Shown here: positions 6,597 to 13,301 of the stretch, piece after piece
Layout: each line of letters begins with the position of its first letter
How positions within the stretch are numbered: the stretch's first letter is position 1
Assembly: GCA_020216805.1 (NCBI GenBank)
Contig: JAIWNN010000138.1
Location: 1 to 14,907, forward strand
Direction: 5' to 3'
DNA: 14,907 bases
Origin: Desulfarculus sp.
GTDB taxonomy: Bacteria; Desulfobacterota; Desulfarculia; Desulfarculales; Desulfarculaceae
The notes under the pieces: generated by a model
Told to the model about the DNA's origin: nothing
What the model saw: only the letters and a program-made list of their open reading frames with translations
Databases searched by the model: none
Program-made: the position numbers and the translations under genes

Positions 6597-7844
6597 TTAC
6601 GCGTAGCGGCCGTAATCCTTGGCCGCCTGGATCATGGCCTGCAGGTTCTCCGGCTTGGCGTCGTCGGCCGGGGCGGCGGCGTCGAGAATGAAGCCGCCGC
6701 CCTTGCCCACCACGTCGATCAACTTCTTGCAGTAGGCCCTCACGTCGTCCGGGGTCCCGGTGACCATCAGGGACAACGGCACGTTGCCCTTCAGGCAGAC
6801 CCGGTCGCCGATGATCTCCTTGGCCTTGAAGATGTCGGTGCGCTCGAAGTGGTAGACCGCCTTACCGGCCGGGATGTCGCCGATGATCTCCAGGCGGCTG
6901 GTGCACTCGCCCTCCCAGAGCACCACCGGGATCAGCCCCTCGGCGATCAGCCCCTCCATCAGGGCCTTGAGCGAGGGCCAGTAGAAGCGCTTGAACTGAT
7001 CGTTGCTCATGAAGCCGTCCAGGCCCTTGTGCAGGGGGATGAAGACCTTGGTCCCCCCCCGCTTCTTGGTGGACAACCCCAGGCGCAACATGATGGGCAG
7101 CATCTTCTCGGTGGCGGCCATCAGCTTGTCGGCATGACGGAACATGTCCATCATCCCGCCCAGGGTGCCGCGGAAGTAGTCGCTCAGGGTGTCGAAGGGG
7201 GCTTGGGTGAAACCCTGGTAGGTGGAGGGGAATCCCATGGCCTTGATCACGCCGGCGAACTGGCCGGCGTTCTTGGCCATCTGCTGGCCGGCTTCGGCGG
7301 CCTTGATCAGGGCCTGGCCCACCTCGCGCATGCCCGGGGCCGCCAGGGCGGCGAAGTTGCCCAAGCCCATGGAGTAAGTGATGATCTCGCTCAGGGGCGG
7401 CAGCTCGGCCAGGGGGGCCAGGGCCCCGAAGATGCGCGGCCAATAGCGGCGGATCATGAAGTCGGTGGGGTCGAAGATGAAATCGTCGTACTCCTCGGGC
7501 TTCATGTACTCGCCCTCGACGAACTGATAGCCCGACATCTCGTCCACGCCGTGGCCAGCCCATTTGAGCTGCTTGTAGTCCAGGGCCTCCATGATCGCGC
7601 CTAGGAAGCGGATCATGAAGGGGTTGTCGGCGGTGTCGAAGTCGAAGTCTTGCAGGGTCTTGGTCCAGGCCGCGATCATCTTGTCGGCGTCGTACATGAC
7701 CTCGCGCAGGCTGACCTTGGCGTAGTAGGCCGGGAAAAACCCGGTCATGCAGGTCACCGGCACCCGGTCAGGCACGCCCAGGGCGATGGCGGTGTTGACC
7801 CGGGCTTCCTTTTCGGCGAAAAACTCCTCCGGACTCTTGCTCAT
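6597..7844 (-). CDS. Uroporphyrinogen decarboxylase-fold methyltransferase (MtaA/CmuA/MtvB-MtoB-like)
   Basis: This 415-residue protein of the UROD/HemE-fold methyltransferase superfamily is the probable substrate:corrinoid methyltransferase of the locus. Landmarks are an N-terminal RVNTAIALGVPDRVPV (15-30), KVFIPLHKGLDGFMS (266-280), LIPVVLWEGECTSRLE (304-319) and DRVCLKGNVPLSLMVTGTPDDV (347-368). MtaA/MtbA enzymes bind catalytic zinc with His-x-Cys and a distant Cys. Here the equivalent segment reads EGEC (Glu311, Glu313, Cys314), with Cys350 as the distant Cys, so the zinc site may use Glu instead of His. It overlaps the corrinoid gene by ATGA and has a GGGAGG ribosome binding site inside that gene, so the two products are probably made together as partners. 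An O-demethylase role is plausible from gene context. It is not a heme-pathway HemE, because the context is methyl transfer and the key motifs differ. Confidence 0.85.
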   Translation of the reverse strand: MSKSPEEFFAEKEARVNTAIALGVPDRVPVTCMTGFFPAYYAKVSLREVMYDADKMIAAWTKTLQDFDFDTADNPFMIRFLGAIMEALDYKQLKWAGHGVDEMSGYQFVEGEYMKPEEYDDFIFDPTDFMIRRYWPRIFGALAPLAELPPLSEIITYSMGLGNFAALAAPGMREVGQALIKAAEAGQQMAKNAGQFAGVIKAMGFPSTYQGFTQAPFDTLSDYFRGTLGGMMDMFRHADKLMAATEKMLPIMLRLGLSTKKRGGTKVFIPLHKGLDGFMSNDQFKRFYWPSLKALMEGLIAEGLIPVVLWEGECTSRLEIIGDIPAGKAVYHFERTDIFKAKEIIGDRVCLKGNVPLSLMVTGTPDDVRAYCKKLIDVVGKGGGFILDAAAPADDAKPENLQAMIQAAKDYGRYA

Positions 7845-8485
7845 TGCAGGCCTCCCGACACGACCTTCTTGGCATAGCTGACCGCCTCCATGGCATCCAG
7901 GCCATAGTCATCCGCGCCGGTGTAACGGCGGATCTCCTCGTCGATCTGCCCGCCACCGATCTGGATCTTGACCTTGTCACGCAGGCCGGCCTCCTTCAAC
8001 GCCTCGACCGTCTTTTTCATGTTATCAAAGGCCACGGTCAGGAAGCCGCTCAGGGCCACCACCTGGGGCTCGAATTCCCGCACCGCCTCCACGAACTTGG
8101 CCGCCGGCACGTCGATGCCCAGGTCGCGCACCTCAAAGCCGTTGACCTCCAGCATCAGCACCACGATGTCCTTGCCGATGTCGTGGATGTCGCCCTCCAC
8201 GGTGCCCACCACCACCCGGCCCAGGGACTCCTTGCTGGTGGAGGCCTCCTTGAGCAGGGGCTTGATCAGATCGCTGATCTGCATCAGGATCTGGCCGGCC
8301 ATCACCAGCTCGGGCAGGAAGTAGACACCCTTGGCGAAGTTGTCGCCCACGATGGCCATGGCCTGCTTGCAGGCGTCCAGGATGGAGAAGGGGTCGGCGC
8401 CCTGCGTCACCATATCTTGAGCTATGGCCAGGGCCTCCTTCTCTTTGATGGTGGACATGGCCTCGATCAGCTGTTGTTGCGACAT
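7841..8485 (-). CDS. Methyltransferase corrinoid protein (MtbC/MtvC type)
   Basis: This 214-residue methyl carrier has a helical cap (about 5-85: DPFSILDACKQAMAIVGDNF, VYFLPELVMAGQ) and a B12-binding domain. The domain has GTVEGDIHDIGKDIV (94-108; His101 is the cobalt ligand), the conserved SGFLT (146-150) and IQIGGG (174-179). It sits directly before, and overlaps (ATGA), the UROD-fold methyltransferase, so it is the best candidate for that enzyme's corrinoid partner. The start is set by a strong AACGGAGGG site about 5 nt upstream (8491-8499). It lies 58 bp downstream of the transporter gene. Length and all motifs are normal. Confidence 0.93.
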   Translation of the reverse strand: MSQQQLIEAMSTIKEKEALAIAQDMVTQGADPFSILDACKQAMAIVGDNFAKGVYFLPELVMAGQILMQISDLIKPLLKEASTSKESLGRVVVGTVEGDIHDIGKDIVVLMLEVNGFEVRDLGIDVPAAKFVEAVREFEPQVVALSGFLTVAFDNMKKTVEALKEAGLRDKVKIQIGGGQIDEEIRRYTGADDYGLDAMEAVSYAKKVVSGGLQ

Positions 8486-8543
8486 CGTTTTTCCCTCCGT
8501 TGGTTCGCCGCCGGCCGGACGGTCCGACCGGCGGGATGGGCGA

Positions 8544-9794
8544 CTATTGGCCGGCTTCTTCTTGGGCGTCGCCGATGAAGAAAGCCACGATGAAACTGAT
8601 GACCGCCACCGCGCTGCCCAGGATGATGGCTAGATTGTAGCCGCTGGCCATCTTGATGTGGGCGCCAAGATAGGGGCCGATGAAAACCGCCGCCACCAGG
8701 GGCAGGCTGCCCAACCCGACGTTGACGCCGGCGTTCTTGGGGCCGAAGGAGGTGGCCAGAAAGGTGTTGTTGATCGGCACCAGGCCGCCGTAGCTGGAAC
8801 CGGTGATGATCACCGCCAGGATGAAGCCGGCGTAGCCCACCCAGGTGGTGAGGTAGAGCAGACCCAACAGGCCGATCACCATGCCGACGGCGGCCAGGAT
8901 CATGGTCTTCTTGCGGCCGATGGCGTCCCAGAGGTAGCCATAGAGGAAGCGACCCAGCCCGTTGCTGACCGACAACACGCTCATGGCGATGATGGCCGCC
9001 GCCTTGTCCACGCCCTTTTCCACCGCCATGGGCACGATGTGGCCGATGATCATCAGGCCCGCCGAGCAGAGGAACAGGTCCCAGACGAACCAGGTCCAGA
9101 AGGGCGCGGTCTGCATCATCTCGTTCCAGTTGTAATCCTTGACCGGGCGTTTGGGCCCGGCCGCGGCGGCCGGGGCGCCGGCCGGGGCCTTGGCCACCGG
9201 GGCGAAGTCGGCCGGGGGCACCTTGAGCAGGGCCGCGCCGCCCACGCAGACCACCAGTGAGACCAAGGCCAGGAACTTGAAGGCGCTCTGCCAGCCCATG
9301 CTGTCGATCAGCATGGAGGTGGACCCGCCCAGCAGGAAGGCGCCCAGGCCCAGGCCCATGGTCAGAATGCCCATGCCCAGGCCGCGCCGGTCGGGATACC
9401 AGCGAGCCACCACCGAGATCAGGCAAATGTAGATCAGGCCCACGCCCAGGCCGACCATCACGCCATAGAAGATGTAGAGCATCCAAAGCGAGGTGGTGAA
9501 AGAGGCCGCGAAAAAGCCGATGGCCAGACAGGCCGCGCCGGCCACGGCCACCAGCTTGGGGCCCTTGCGATCCTGGATCCGCCCGCCGAAGATCATGCCG
9601 ATCGACAGGGTGACAATGGAGAAGGAGAAGGCCAGGGAGGTGTCGGATCGCGTCCAACCGAAAGCCTTCTCAAGAGGCAGGGTGAAGATGGACCAGGCGT
9701 AAACCAGGCCTAAGACGATGGAGACCACAAAGCCGATCACCAAATAGATCCAGCGGCTTTTGGTTGCCGCCGCTCCCGCGTTGCCCTCCGCCAT
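8544..9794 (-). CDS. MFS transporter, oxalate/formate antiporter (OFA) family
   Basis: This 416-residue integral membrane protein has about 12 hydrophobic segments. The OFA hallmark GLVYAWSIF is at 29-37, MFS motif A (GGRIQDRKGPK) at 70-80, and a second-half copy (GYLWDAIGRKK) at 286-296. A cytoplasmic Ala/Pro-rich loop (about 196-216) joins the two halves. OFA members exchange or import small organic anions, including aromatic or short-chain carboxylates. As first gene of the methyl-transfer locus it probably imports the methylated substrate or exports the demethylated product. An SD-like GAGGGGAG lies about 7 nt upstream of the ATG. The substrate cannot be deduced from sequence. Confidence 0.92.
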   Translation of the reverse strand: MAEGNAGAAATKSRWIYLVIGFVVSIVLGLVYAWSIFTLPLEKAFGWTRSDTSLAFSFSIVTLSIGMIFGGRIQDRKGPKLVAVAGAACLAIGFFAASFTTSLWMLYIFYGVMVGLGVGLIYICLISVVARWYPDRRGLGMGILTMGLGLGAFLLGGSTSMLIDSMGWQSAFKFLALVSLVVCVGGAALLKVPPADFAPVAKAPAGAPAAAAGPKRPVKDYNWNEMMQTAPFWTWFVWDLFLCSAGLMIIGHIVPMAVEKGVDKAAAIIAMSVLSVSNGLGRFLYGYLWDAIGRKKTMILAAVGMVIGLLGLLYLTTWVGYAGFILAVIITGSSYGGLVPINNTFLATSFGPKNAGVNVGLGSLPLVAAVFIGPYLGAHIKMASGYNLAIILGSAVAVISFIVAFFIGDAQEEAGQ

Positions 9795-9958
9795 GTTGCT
9801 GCTCCCCTCGCTAGGTTGACTGTCGCGGCCAGGGCCGGTTCCCCCGGGGGGGTTCGGGGCCGGGGCCGAGCGCCGGTGACCATGGACCCCTCCCGACCAC
9901 CCGCGCTGGTTGGTGGCGCCCCGGAGCCGGTGGCTTGGGCGCCTTGGCTTGGTGGTAC

Positions 9959-9988
9959 AGATATATATTTATCTATATAACTTGTCAA
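9959..9988 (-). promoter_or_regulatory. Probable promoter and overlapping palindrome for the methyl-transfer operon
   Basis: On the minus strand TTGACA (9988-9983) is followed at 17 bp by TATATC (9965-9960), a good sigma-70-type pair in otherwise GC-rich DNA, 166 bp before the transporter ATG. A 16-bp near-palindrome AGATATATATTTATCT (9959-9974; 14 of 16 symmetric) overlaps the -10 and could be an operator. TTTGGGCTTGACAA here resembles TTTGGTTGACAA upstream of the GntR gene, suggesting common control. Confidence 0.55.
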
Positions 9989-10109
9989 GCCCAAACCTGC
10001 CCACCCCGCGCGCCCGCGAACCGCCCCGGAGACGACCGCCTTCATCCATGGCCCTTGGCGTGATTAAGATGTTAGATTCAATCGTTGCTTGGAGATGGGG
10101 ACCAACGGT

Positions 10110-10159
10110 GGGGCGCGGCGGATGGAACGGATGGCCTTCGTTCTTGGCCGCCGCGCCCC
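10110..10159. other. Long GC-rich hairpin with inner stem
   Basis: A perfect 12-bp outer stem GGGGCGCGGCGG (10110-10121) / CCGCCGCGCCCC (10148-10159) encloses an inner GAACG/CGTTC stem. It lies 78 bp past the acyl-CoA dehydrogenase stop. There is no U-tract on either strand. It could be a terminator back-up or a structural RNA element. Confidence 0.4.
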
Positions 10160-10198
10160 GCCGGAGGGAGGCGCGGAAGACTGGGGCGGAGCGGCGGA

Positions 10199-10226
10199 GG
10201 CGGTCCTGGTGGCGATGGGGACCGCC
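10199..10226 (-). terminator. Hairpin directly after the acyl-CoA dehydrogenase gene
   Basis: A perfect 8-bp stem GGCGGTCC / GGACCGCC with a 12-nt loop begins 10 bp after the stop codon on the minus strand. The position suits a transcription end or an mRNA 3' stabiliser, but no U-run follows. Confidence 0.4.
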
Positions 10227-10236
10227 CCCGCATCCC

Positions 10237-11379
10237 CTAGCGTAATCCCAGGTTGCGGCTCACGATGAGTTTCATGATTTCGCTAGTGCCCGCGTATATG
10301 GACAGCGCCCGCACGTCGCGGTACAGGCGGCAGATGCGGTATTCCTCCATGTAGCCATACCCGCCGTGCAGTTGCAGGGCCTGGTAGGCCACCCGGTTGA
10401 CCATCTCCCCCAGCCAATACTTGGCCATGGAGACCTTCTGCACCACGTCCTGGCCCCGCAGGTGGGCCAGGATCACCGACTCCAGGAAAGTCCGGCCCAA
10501 CTCCACGTCGGTGGCCATCTCGGCCAGCTTGAAGGCGTTGGCCTGGTGCAGGCCGATGGGCCGGCCAAAGGCCTCGCGGGTCTTGGCGTAGTTGAGCCCC
10601 TCCTTGAAGCACTCCTCGGCCATGAGCTGGCTCTTGATGCACACTTCCAGGCGCTCCTGCTGGAGCTTCTCCATCAGATAGGCGAAACCCTGGCCCTCCT
10701 CGCCCAGGCGGTGCCAAACCGGCACCTTGCAGTCCTGGAAGTAAAGCTCGGCGGTGTCCTGCATGTGGGAGCCCATCTTGCGCAGGCGCCGGCCCCGGGA
10801 AAAGCCGGGTGCTTCCTTGTCCACCAGGATCAGGCTGACGCCCTTGTAGCCGGCCGCCGGGTCGGTCTTGACCGCCACCACCACCAAATCGGCGAAATAG
10901 CCGTTGGTGATGAAGGTCTTCTGTCCGTTGATCACGTAGTGGTCGCCCTGGCGCACGGCGGTGGTGCGGATGGCGGCCAGATCGCTGCCCGCGCCGGGCT
11001 CGGTGAAGCCCACTGCCATCACCACCTCGCCGCTGACGCAACCCGGCAGCCATTTCCGCTTGGCCTCCGGCGTGCCGTAGGCGGCCAGGTAGGGCGCGGC
11101 CACGTCGCTGTGCAACGGCACACCCACCCCGTAGCCGTCGCCCCGGATCAGCTCCTCGTTGATGATCACCGAGTACTCGAAGCCCAGGCCCAGGCCGCCG
11201 TATTCTTCAGCGATCCAGGGGCAGAGATAGCCCTGCTCGCCCATTTTATGCCACAGCGCGCGCGGCACCGCGCCCTCGGCCTCCCACTGCTCGGCGTGGG
11301 GGGTGACCTCCTCGGCCACGAAACGCCGGAAGGCCTCGCGGAAGATGCGGTGATCCTCGGTGTAGATGTCTGCCAGCAT
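10237..11379 (-). CDS. Acyl-CoA dehydrogenase
   Basis: This FAD-dependent alpha,beta-dehydrogenase of acyl-CoA thioesters, 380 residues, is normal for the family. Motifs are MAVGFTEPGAGSDLAAIRT (121-139), NGQKTFITNG (151-160), REAFGRPIG (269-277), QLHGGYGYMEEY (336-347) and the C-terminal SIYAGTSEIMKLIVSRNLG (360-378). In SCAD/MCAD the catalytic Glu sits in the IYEGT motif. Here it is Ala363, as in the LCAD/IVD branch where the base lies on helix G. Glu260 (FKEGLNY) is the natural candidate. ATG 11379 is preferred over the upstream start at 11490: GAGG precedes it by about 6 nt, and the extra 37 residues match nothing in the family. It is divergent from a TetR regulator with a palindrome between. 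Substrate chain or branching is unknown, and no ETF genes are in the window. Confidence 0.93.
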   Translation of the reverse strand: MLADIYTEDHRIFREAFRRFVAEEVTPHAEQWEAEGAVPRALWHKMGEQGYLCPWIAEEYGGLGLGFEYSVIINEELIRGDGYGVGVPLHSDVAAPYLAAYGTPEAKRKWLPGCVSGEVVMAVGFTEPGAGSDLAAIRTTAVRQGDHYVINGQKTFITNGYFADLVVVAVKTDPAAGYKGVSLILVDKEAPGFSRGRRLRKMGSHMQDTAELYFQDCKVPVWHRLGEEGQGFAYLMEKLQQERLEVCIKSQLMAEECFKEGLNYAKTREAFGRPIGLHQANAFKLAEMATDVELGRTFLESVILAHLRGQDVVQKVSMAKYWLGEMVNRVAYQALQLHGGYGYMEEYRICRLYRDVRALSIYAGTSEIMKLIVSRNLGLR

Positions 11380-11449
11380 CGCGACCTCGTTTTGAGGAGC
11401 GGCGGCGCGGACTGCTTCCGCGCCGCCGGGGCCGATCCCCCCACCCTCT

Positions 11450-11485
11450 ATTCTACCGGCCGGCAAGTAAGCTGGATTGCAGCTT
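11450..11485. promoter_or_regulatory. Palindromic operator candidate and -10 element between TetR and acyl-CoA dehydrogenase
   Basis: AAGCTGGATTGCAGCTT (11469-11485) is a 17-bp palindrome with perfect 6-bp arms AAGCTG/CAGCTT. On the minus strand a TAGAAT -10-like hexamer (11455-11450) lies 13 bp away, so the palindrome covers the expected -35 region of the dehydrogenase promoter. This is a typical site for repression by the divergent TetR protein. The -35 itself matches consensus poorly. Confidence 0.5.
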
Positions 11486-11555
11486 GCCACCTCGGTTTGA
11501 AAATGTCAACATCCATCAACGCCAGCCAAACCTTTTTCAGGGAGGGGCCCGGGGC

Positions 11556-12143
11556 ATGGCCGGACACAAAACCGCGATGGATCAGCGCGCGCGGGAGATC
11601 TTCGGGGTGGCCTGCCGCCTGCTGTGCGAGATGGGCTACGAGCGGGCCTCGATCCGCGACCTGGCCGAGGCGGTGGGCATGACCAAGGCCGGGCTCTACT
11701 ACTATTTCAAGAGCAAGGAAGAGTTGCTGTTTCTGATCCTGGACAGCTACATGGACGATCTGCTGACCGGGATGGAGGAGATCACCGCCCGCATCGCGGA
11801 CCCCGAGGAGCGCCTCAAGGCCTACATCCACTTCCAAGTGGAGCGCTACTGCCAGGACACCTATCGCAGCAAGTTGATCATCAACGACGAGAACTGCCTG
11901 TCCGGGGAATGGTTCAAGACCGTCAAGGACAAACAGCGGCGCTATCTATCCTATTGGCGGGAGACCCTGGAGCGCTTTGGCCACCAGCGCGGCCGGCCCA
12001 TAGACCACCTCTCGGCCCACGTGATGCTCCTGATCGGCATGTGCAACTGGATCTATCAGTGGTATCACCCCGAGGGCGAGTTGCGCCCGCCGGAGCTGGC
12101 CGACTTGATCTTCCGGCGCTTCACCCTGGGCCTGGACGGCTAG
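11556..12143 (+). CDS. TetR/AcrR-family transcriptional regulator
   Basis: This 195-residue protein has an N-terminal TetR helix-turn-helix at about 13-55: REIFGVACRLLCEMGYERAS, IRDLAEAVGMTKAGLYYYF, KSKEELL. The rest is an all-helical ligand-binding and dimerisation domain (about 56-195) with no recognisable ligand signature. ATG 11556 is chosen because GGAGG lies 10 nt upstream; ATG 11577 is an alternative, and the upstream frame to 11484 overlaps the putative operator. Divergent placement next to an acyl-CoA dehydrogenase resembles FadR/PsrA/KstR-type local regulators that respond to acyl-CoA and repress fatty or branched acid oxidation genes. The effector is inferred only from context. Confidence 0.9.
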   Translation: MAGHKTAMDQRAREIFGVACRLLCEMGYERASIRDLAEAVGMTKAGLYYYFKSKEELLFLILDSYMDDLLTGMEEITARIADPEERLKAYIHFQVERYCQDTYRSKLIINDENCLSGEWFKTVKDKQRRYLSYWRETLERFGHQRGRPIDHLSAHVMLLIGMCNWIYQWYHPEGELRPPELADLIFRRFTLGLDG

Positions 12144-12183
12144 GTCCGATTCACCCCAAAGGAATGACGGTTGCGTCTCTGGA

Positions 12184-12291
12184 TGTCATTGCGAGCGCAG
12201 CGAAGCGATCTCTATCGGTATTATTTATTACTTTCGCCATGTTAGCAAGATCGAAAGAGATTGCCGCGTCGCTTTGCCCCTCGCAATGACA
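12184..12291. repeat. Dispersed palindromic repeat (TGTCATTGCGAG ... CTCGCAATGACA)
   Basis: A 108-bp element is bounded by perfect 12-bp inverted ends TGTCATTGCGAG (12184-12195) and CTCGCAATGACA (12280-12291). The symmetry continues inward (AGCGAAGCGATCTCT against AGAGATTGCCGCGTCGCTT). The centre is AT-rich. This is the widespread GTCATTGCGAG-type interspersed repeat of many anaerobic bacterial genomes, thought to be a non-autonomous, hairpin-forming element. It sits between the convergent tetR and comB-like genes, where a folded transcript could serve as a bidirectional terminator. Only one copy is in this window. Confidence 0.85.
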
Positions 12292-12349
12292 AGAAGAGAT
12301 GTCACGAGAGCCTCGGCCTCAGCCTTGATGCGGAGCGCTGCCCTGATAA

Positions 12350-13048
12350 TCACCTTTGGCTGAGCTGGCCCTGGCCCGCGCTCCCGCCCTCCCCCGCCCA
12401 GGCCAGGCCCTCCCCCCAGACCACCTGGGGCACCACCGCGTGGCTGTCCAGCCGGCAGCAGAAATCAAGGTCATCTTCCCGGCCCAGTCCCCGCAGCCGC
12501 CCGGCGGCCGGGCTGGCCAGGAGCCGTTCTCGCAACGGCGCGAAATCCGGCCGCTCCCCGGCCAGGCGGGCGGCCAGGTATTGGGCGGCCAGATCGTCTT
12601 CCAGGGCCGGCTCCCCGGCCCGGCCCATGGCCAGGAAGGTCACGGCATCGGGATTGATCTGCCGCAGGCGGGCGGTCAGGGCGCTGGCGTTGGCGAGGCT
12701 GCCATAGAAGACCGGCCCCGCCCCTTTAAGCCGGGCCAGGACCTGGGTGCCATTGCTGGAGGTCAGGATCGCGCGCCTGCCCCGATAATCGGAACGGCTC
12801 ACCGCCGCCGGGGAGTTGTCGCCGTCAAAGCCCGGCAGCCTGACTCCCTGGCGCTCGCCCAGGAGCGGCCAGCCCGGGTGGGCCGCCTTCAGGGCCCGGG
12901 CCTGGTCCACCCCGGCCACAAGGCAGACCCGGGCTCCGCCCGCCACCAGGGCGATGATGGTGTTGCTGGCCCGAAAAACATCCAGCACCACCACCGCGTC
13001 GCGGATGGCCTCCAGGCAGGTCAGGTCGTTGGTGCATTGGATCTCCAT
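12350..13048 (-). CDS. comB: 2-phosphosulfolactate phosphatase family protein (ComB-like)
   Basis: This 232-residue ComB-family, Mg-dependent acid phosphatase is best known for converting 2-phospho-3-sulfolactate to sulfolactate in coenzyme M synthesis. Family landmarks occur in order: VVVLDVFRASNTI (19-31, with Asp23), LLGERQGVRLPGFDGDNSP (62-80), ILTSSNGTQVL (94-104), YGSLANASAL (115-124) and FLAMGRAGEPALEDDLAAQYL (138-158, acidic EDD at 150-152). Length is normal. GGGGAG lies 3-4 nt before the ATG. A TATAAG (minus strand, 13097-13092) about 45 bp upstream may be its -10 element. No other sulfolactate or coenzyme M gene is nearby, so the physiological substrate is uncertain. Bacterial homologues may serve sulfolactate metabolism. 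Confidence 0.85.
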   Translation of the reverse strand: MEIQCTNDLTCLEAIRDAVVVLDVFRASNTIIALVAGGARVCLVAGVDQARALKAAHPGWPLLGERQGVRLPGFDGDNSPAAVSRSDYRGRRAILTSSNGTQVLARLKGAGPVFYGSLANASALTARLRQINPDAVTFLAMGRAGEPALEDDLAAQYLAARLAGERPDFAPLRERLLASPAAGRLRGLGREDDLDFCCRLDSHAVVPQVVWGEGLAWAGEGGSAGQGQLSQR

Positions 13049-13208
13049 GTTCTCCCCACGCTTTGGCCAGGGGGCCGCCAGCCCGCCGGATCTTATAAGG
13101 TTAAGGTATCAGACGCGTCCTAGGTTGACAGCGCCGGCCGGGGCCGCGAGGGAGCTAGGCCATGGGTGCTGAATTCCCGCCGCCTCCGGCCAGTGGCCCG
13201 GGGCGCGC

Positions 13209-13237
13209 TTGCAAGCCGCCGCGTCGGATGATAGCAT
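13209..13237 (+). promoter_or_regulatory. Weak candidate promoter for glyQS
   Basis: TTGCAA (13209-13214), a 17-bp spacer and TAGCAT (13232-13237) lie 65 bp before the glyQ ATG. Both hexamers match the sigma-70 consensus only partly. I see no T-box (no antiterminator TGGnACCGCG) in this leader. Confidence 0.3.
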
Positions 13238-13301
13238 GCGTAATTCCGGCGAGATCCAGCCAACCGGCGCAGTTGATTGACCTTTTGGTAGGGGAAGACA
13301 C

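Larger units (their letters stand above)
9795..10236. other. Non-coding gap between transporter and acyl-CoA dehydrogenase genes
   Basis: These 442 bp hold no convincing gene. Short frames here have no ribosome binding site and skewed Arg/Pro/Gly composition. The gap contains an AT-rich promoter/operator block (9959-9988) and two strong hairpins nearer the dehydrogenase stop codon. No tRNA or recognisable riboswitch was seen. Confidence 0.6.

Noticed and set aside
9910..10245. Plus-strand open frame of 111 codons in the gap before the acyl-CoA dehydrogenase
   Set aside because: It has no ribosome binding site, passes through the promoter block and both hairpins, and has low-complexity Arg/Pro-rich translation.
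11380..11490. N-terminal extension of the acyl-CoA dehydrogenase to 11490
   Set aside because: The extra 37 residues match no family member, would cross the promoter and palindrome, and a good ribosome binding site precedes 11379.
10366..11682. Plus-strand open frame of 438 codons across the acyl-CoA dehydrogenase
   Set aside because: The minus-strand protein has all family motifs. The plus frame is compositionally skewed and runs into the TetR gene in a different frame.
12261..12707. Plus-strand open frame beginning MPRRFAPRND
   Set aside because: Its start lies inside the dispersed repeat, which commonly yields such peptides, and the rest is antisense to the ComB-like gene.
13049..13301. 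T-box or other glycine-sensing riboswitch upstream of glyQ
   Set aside because: No antiterminator TGGnACCGCG sequence, specifier stem or glycine-riboswitch core was visible.
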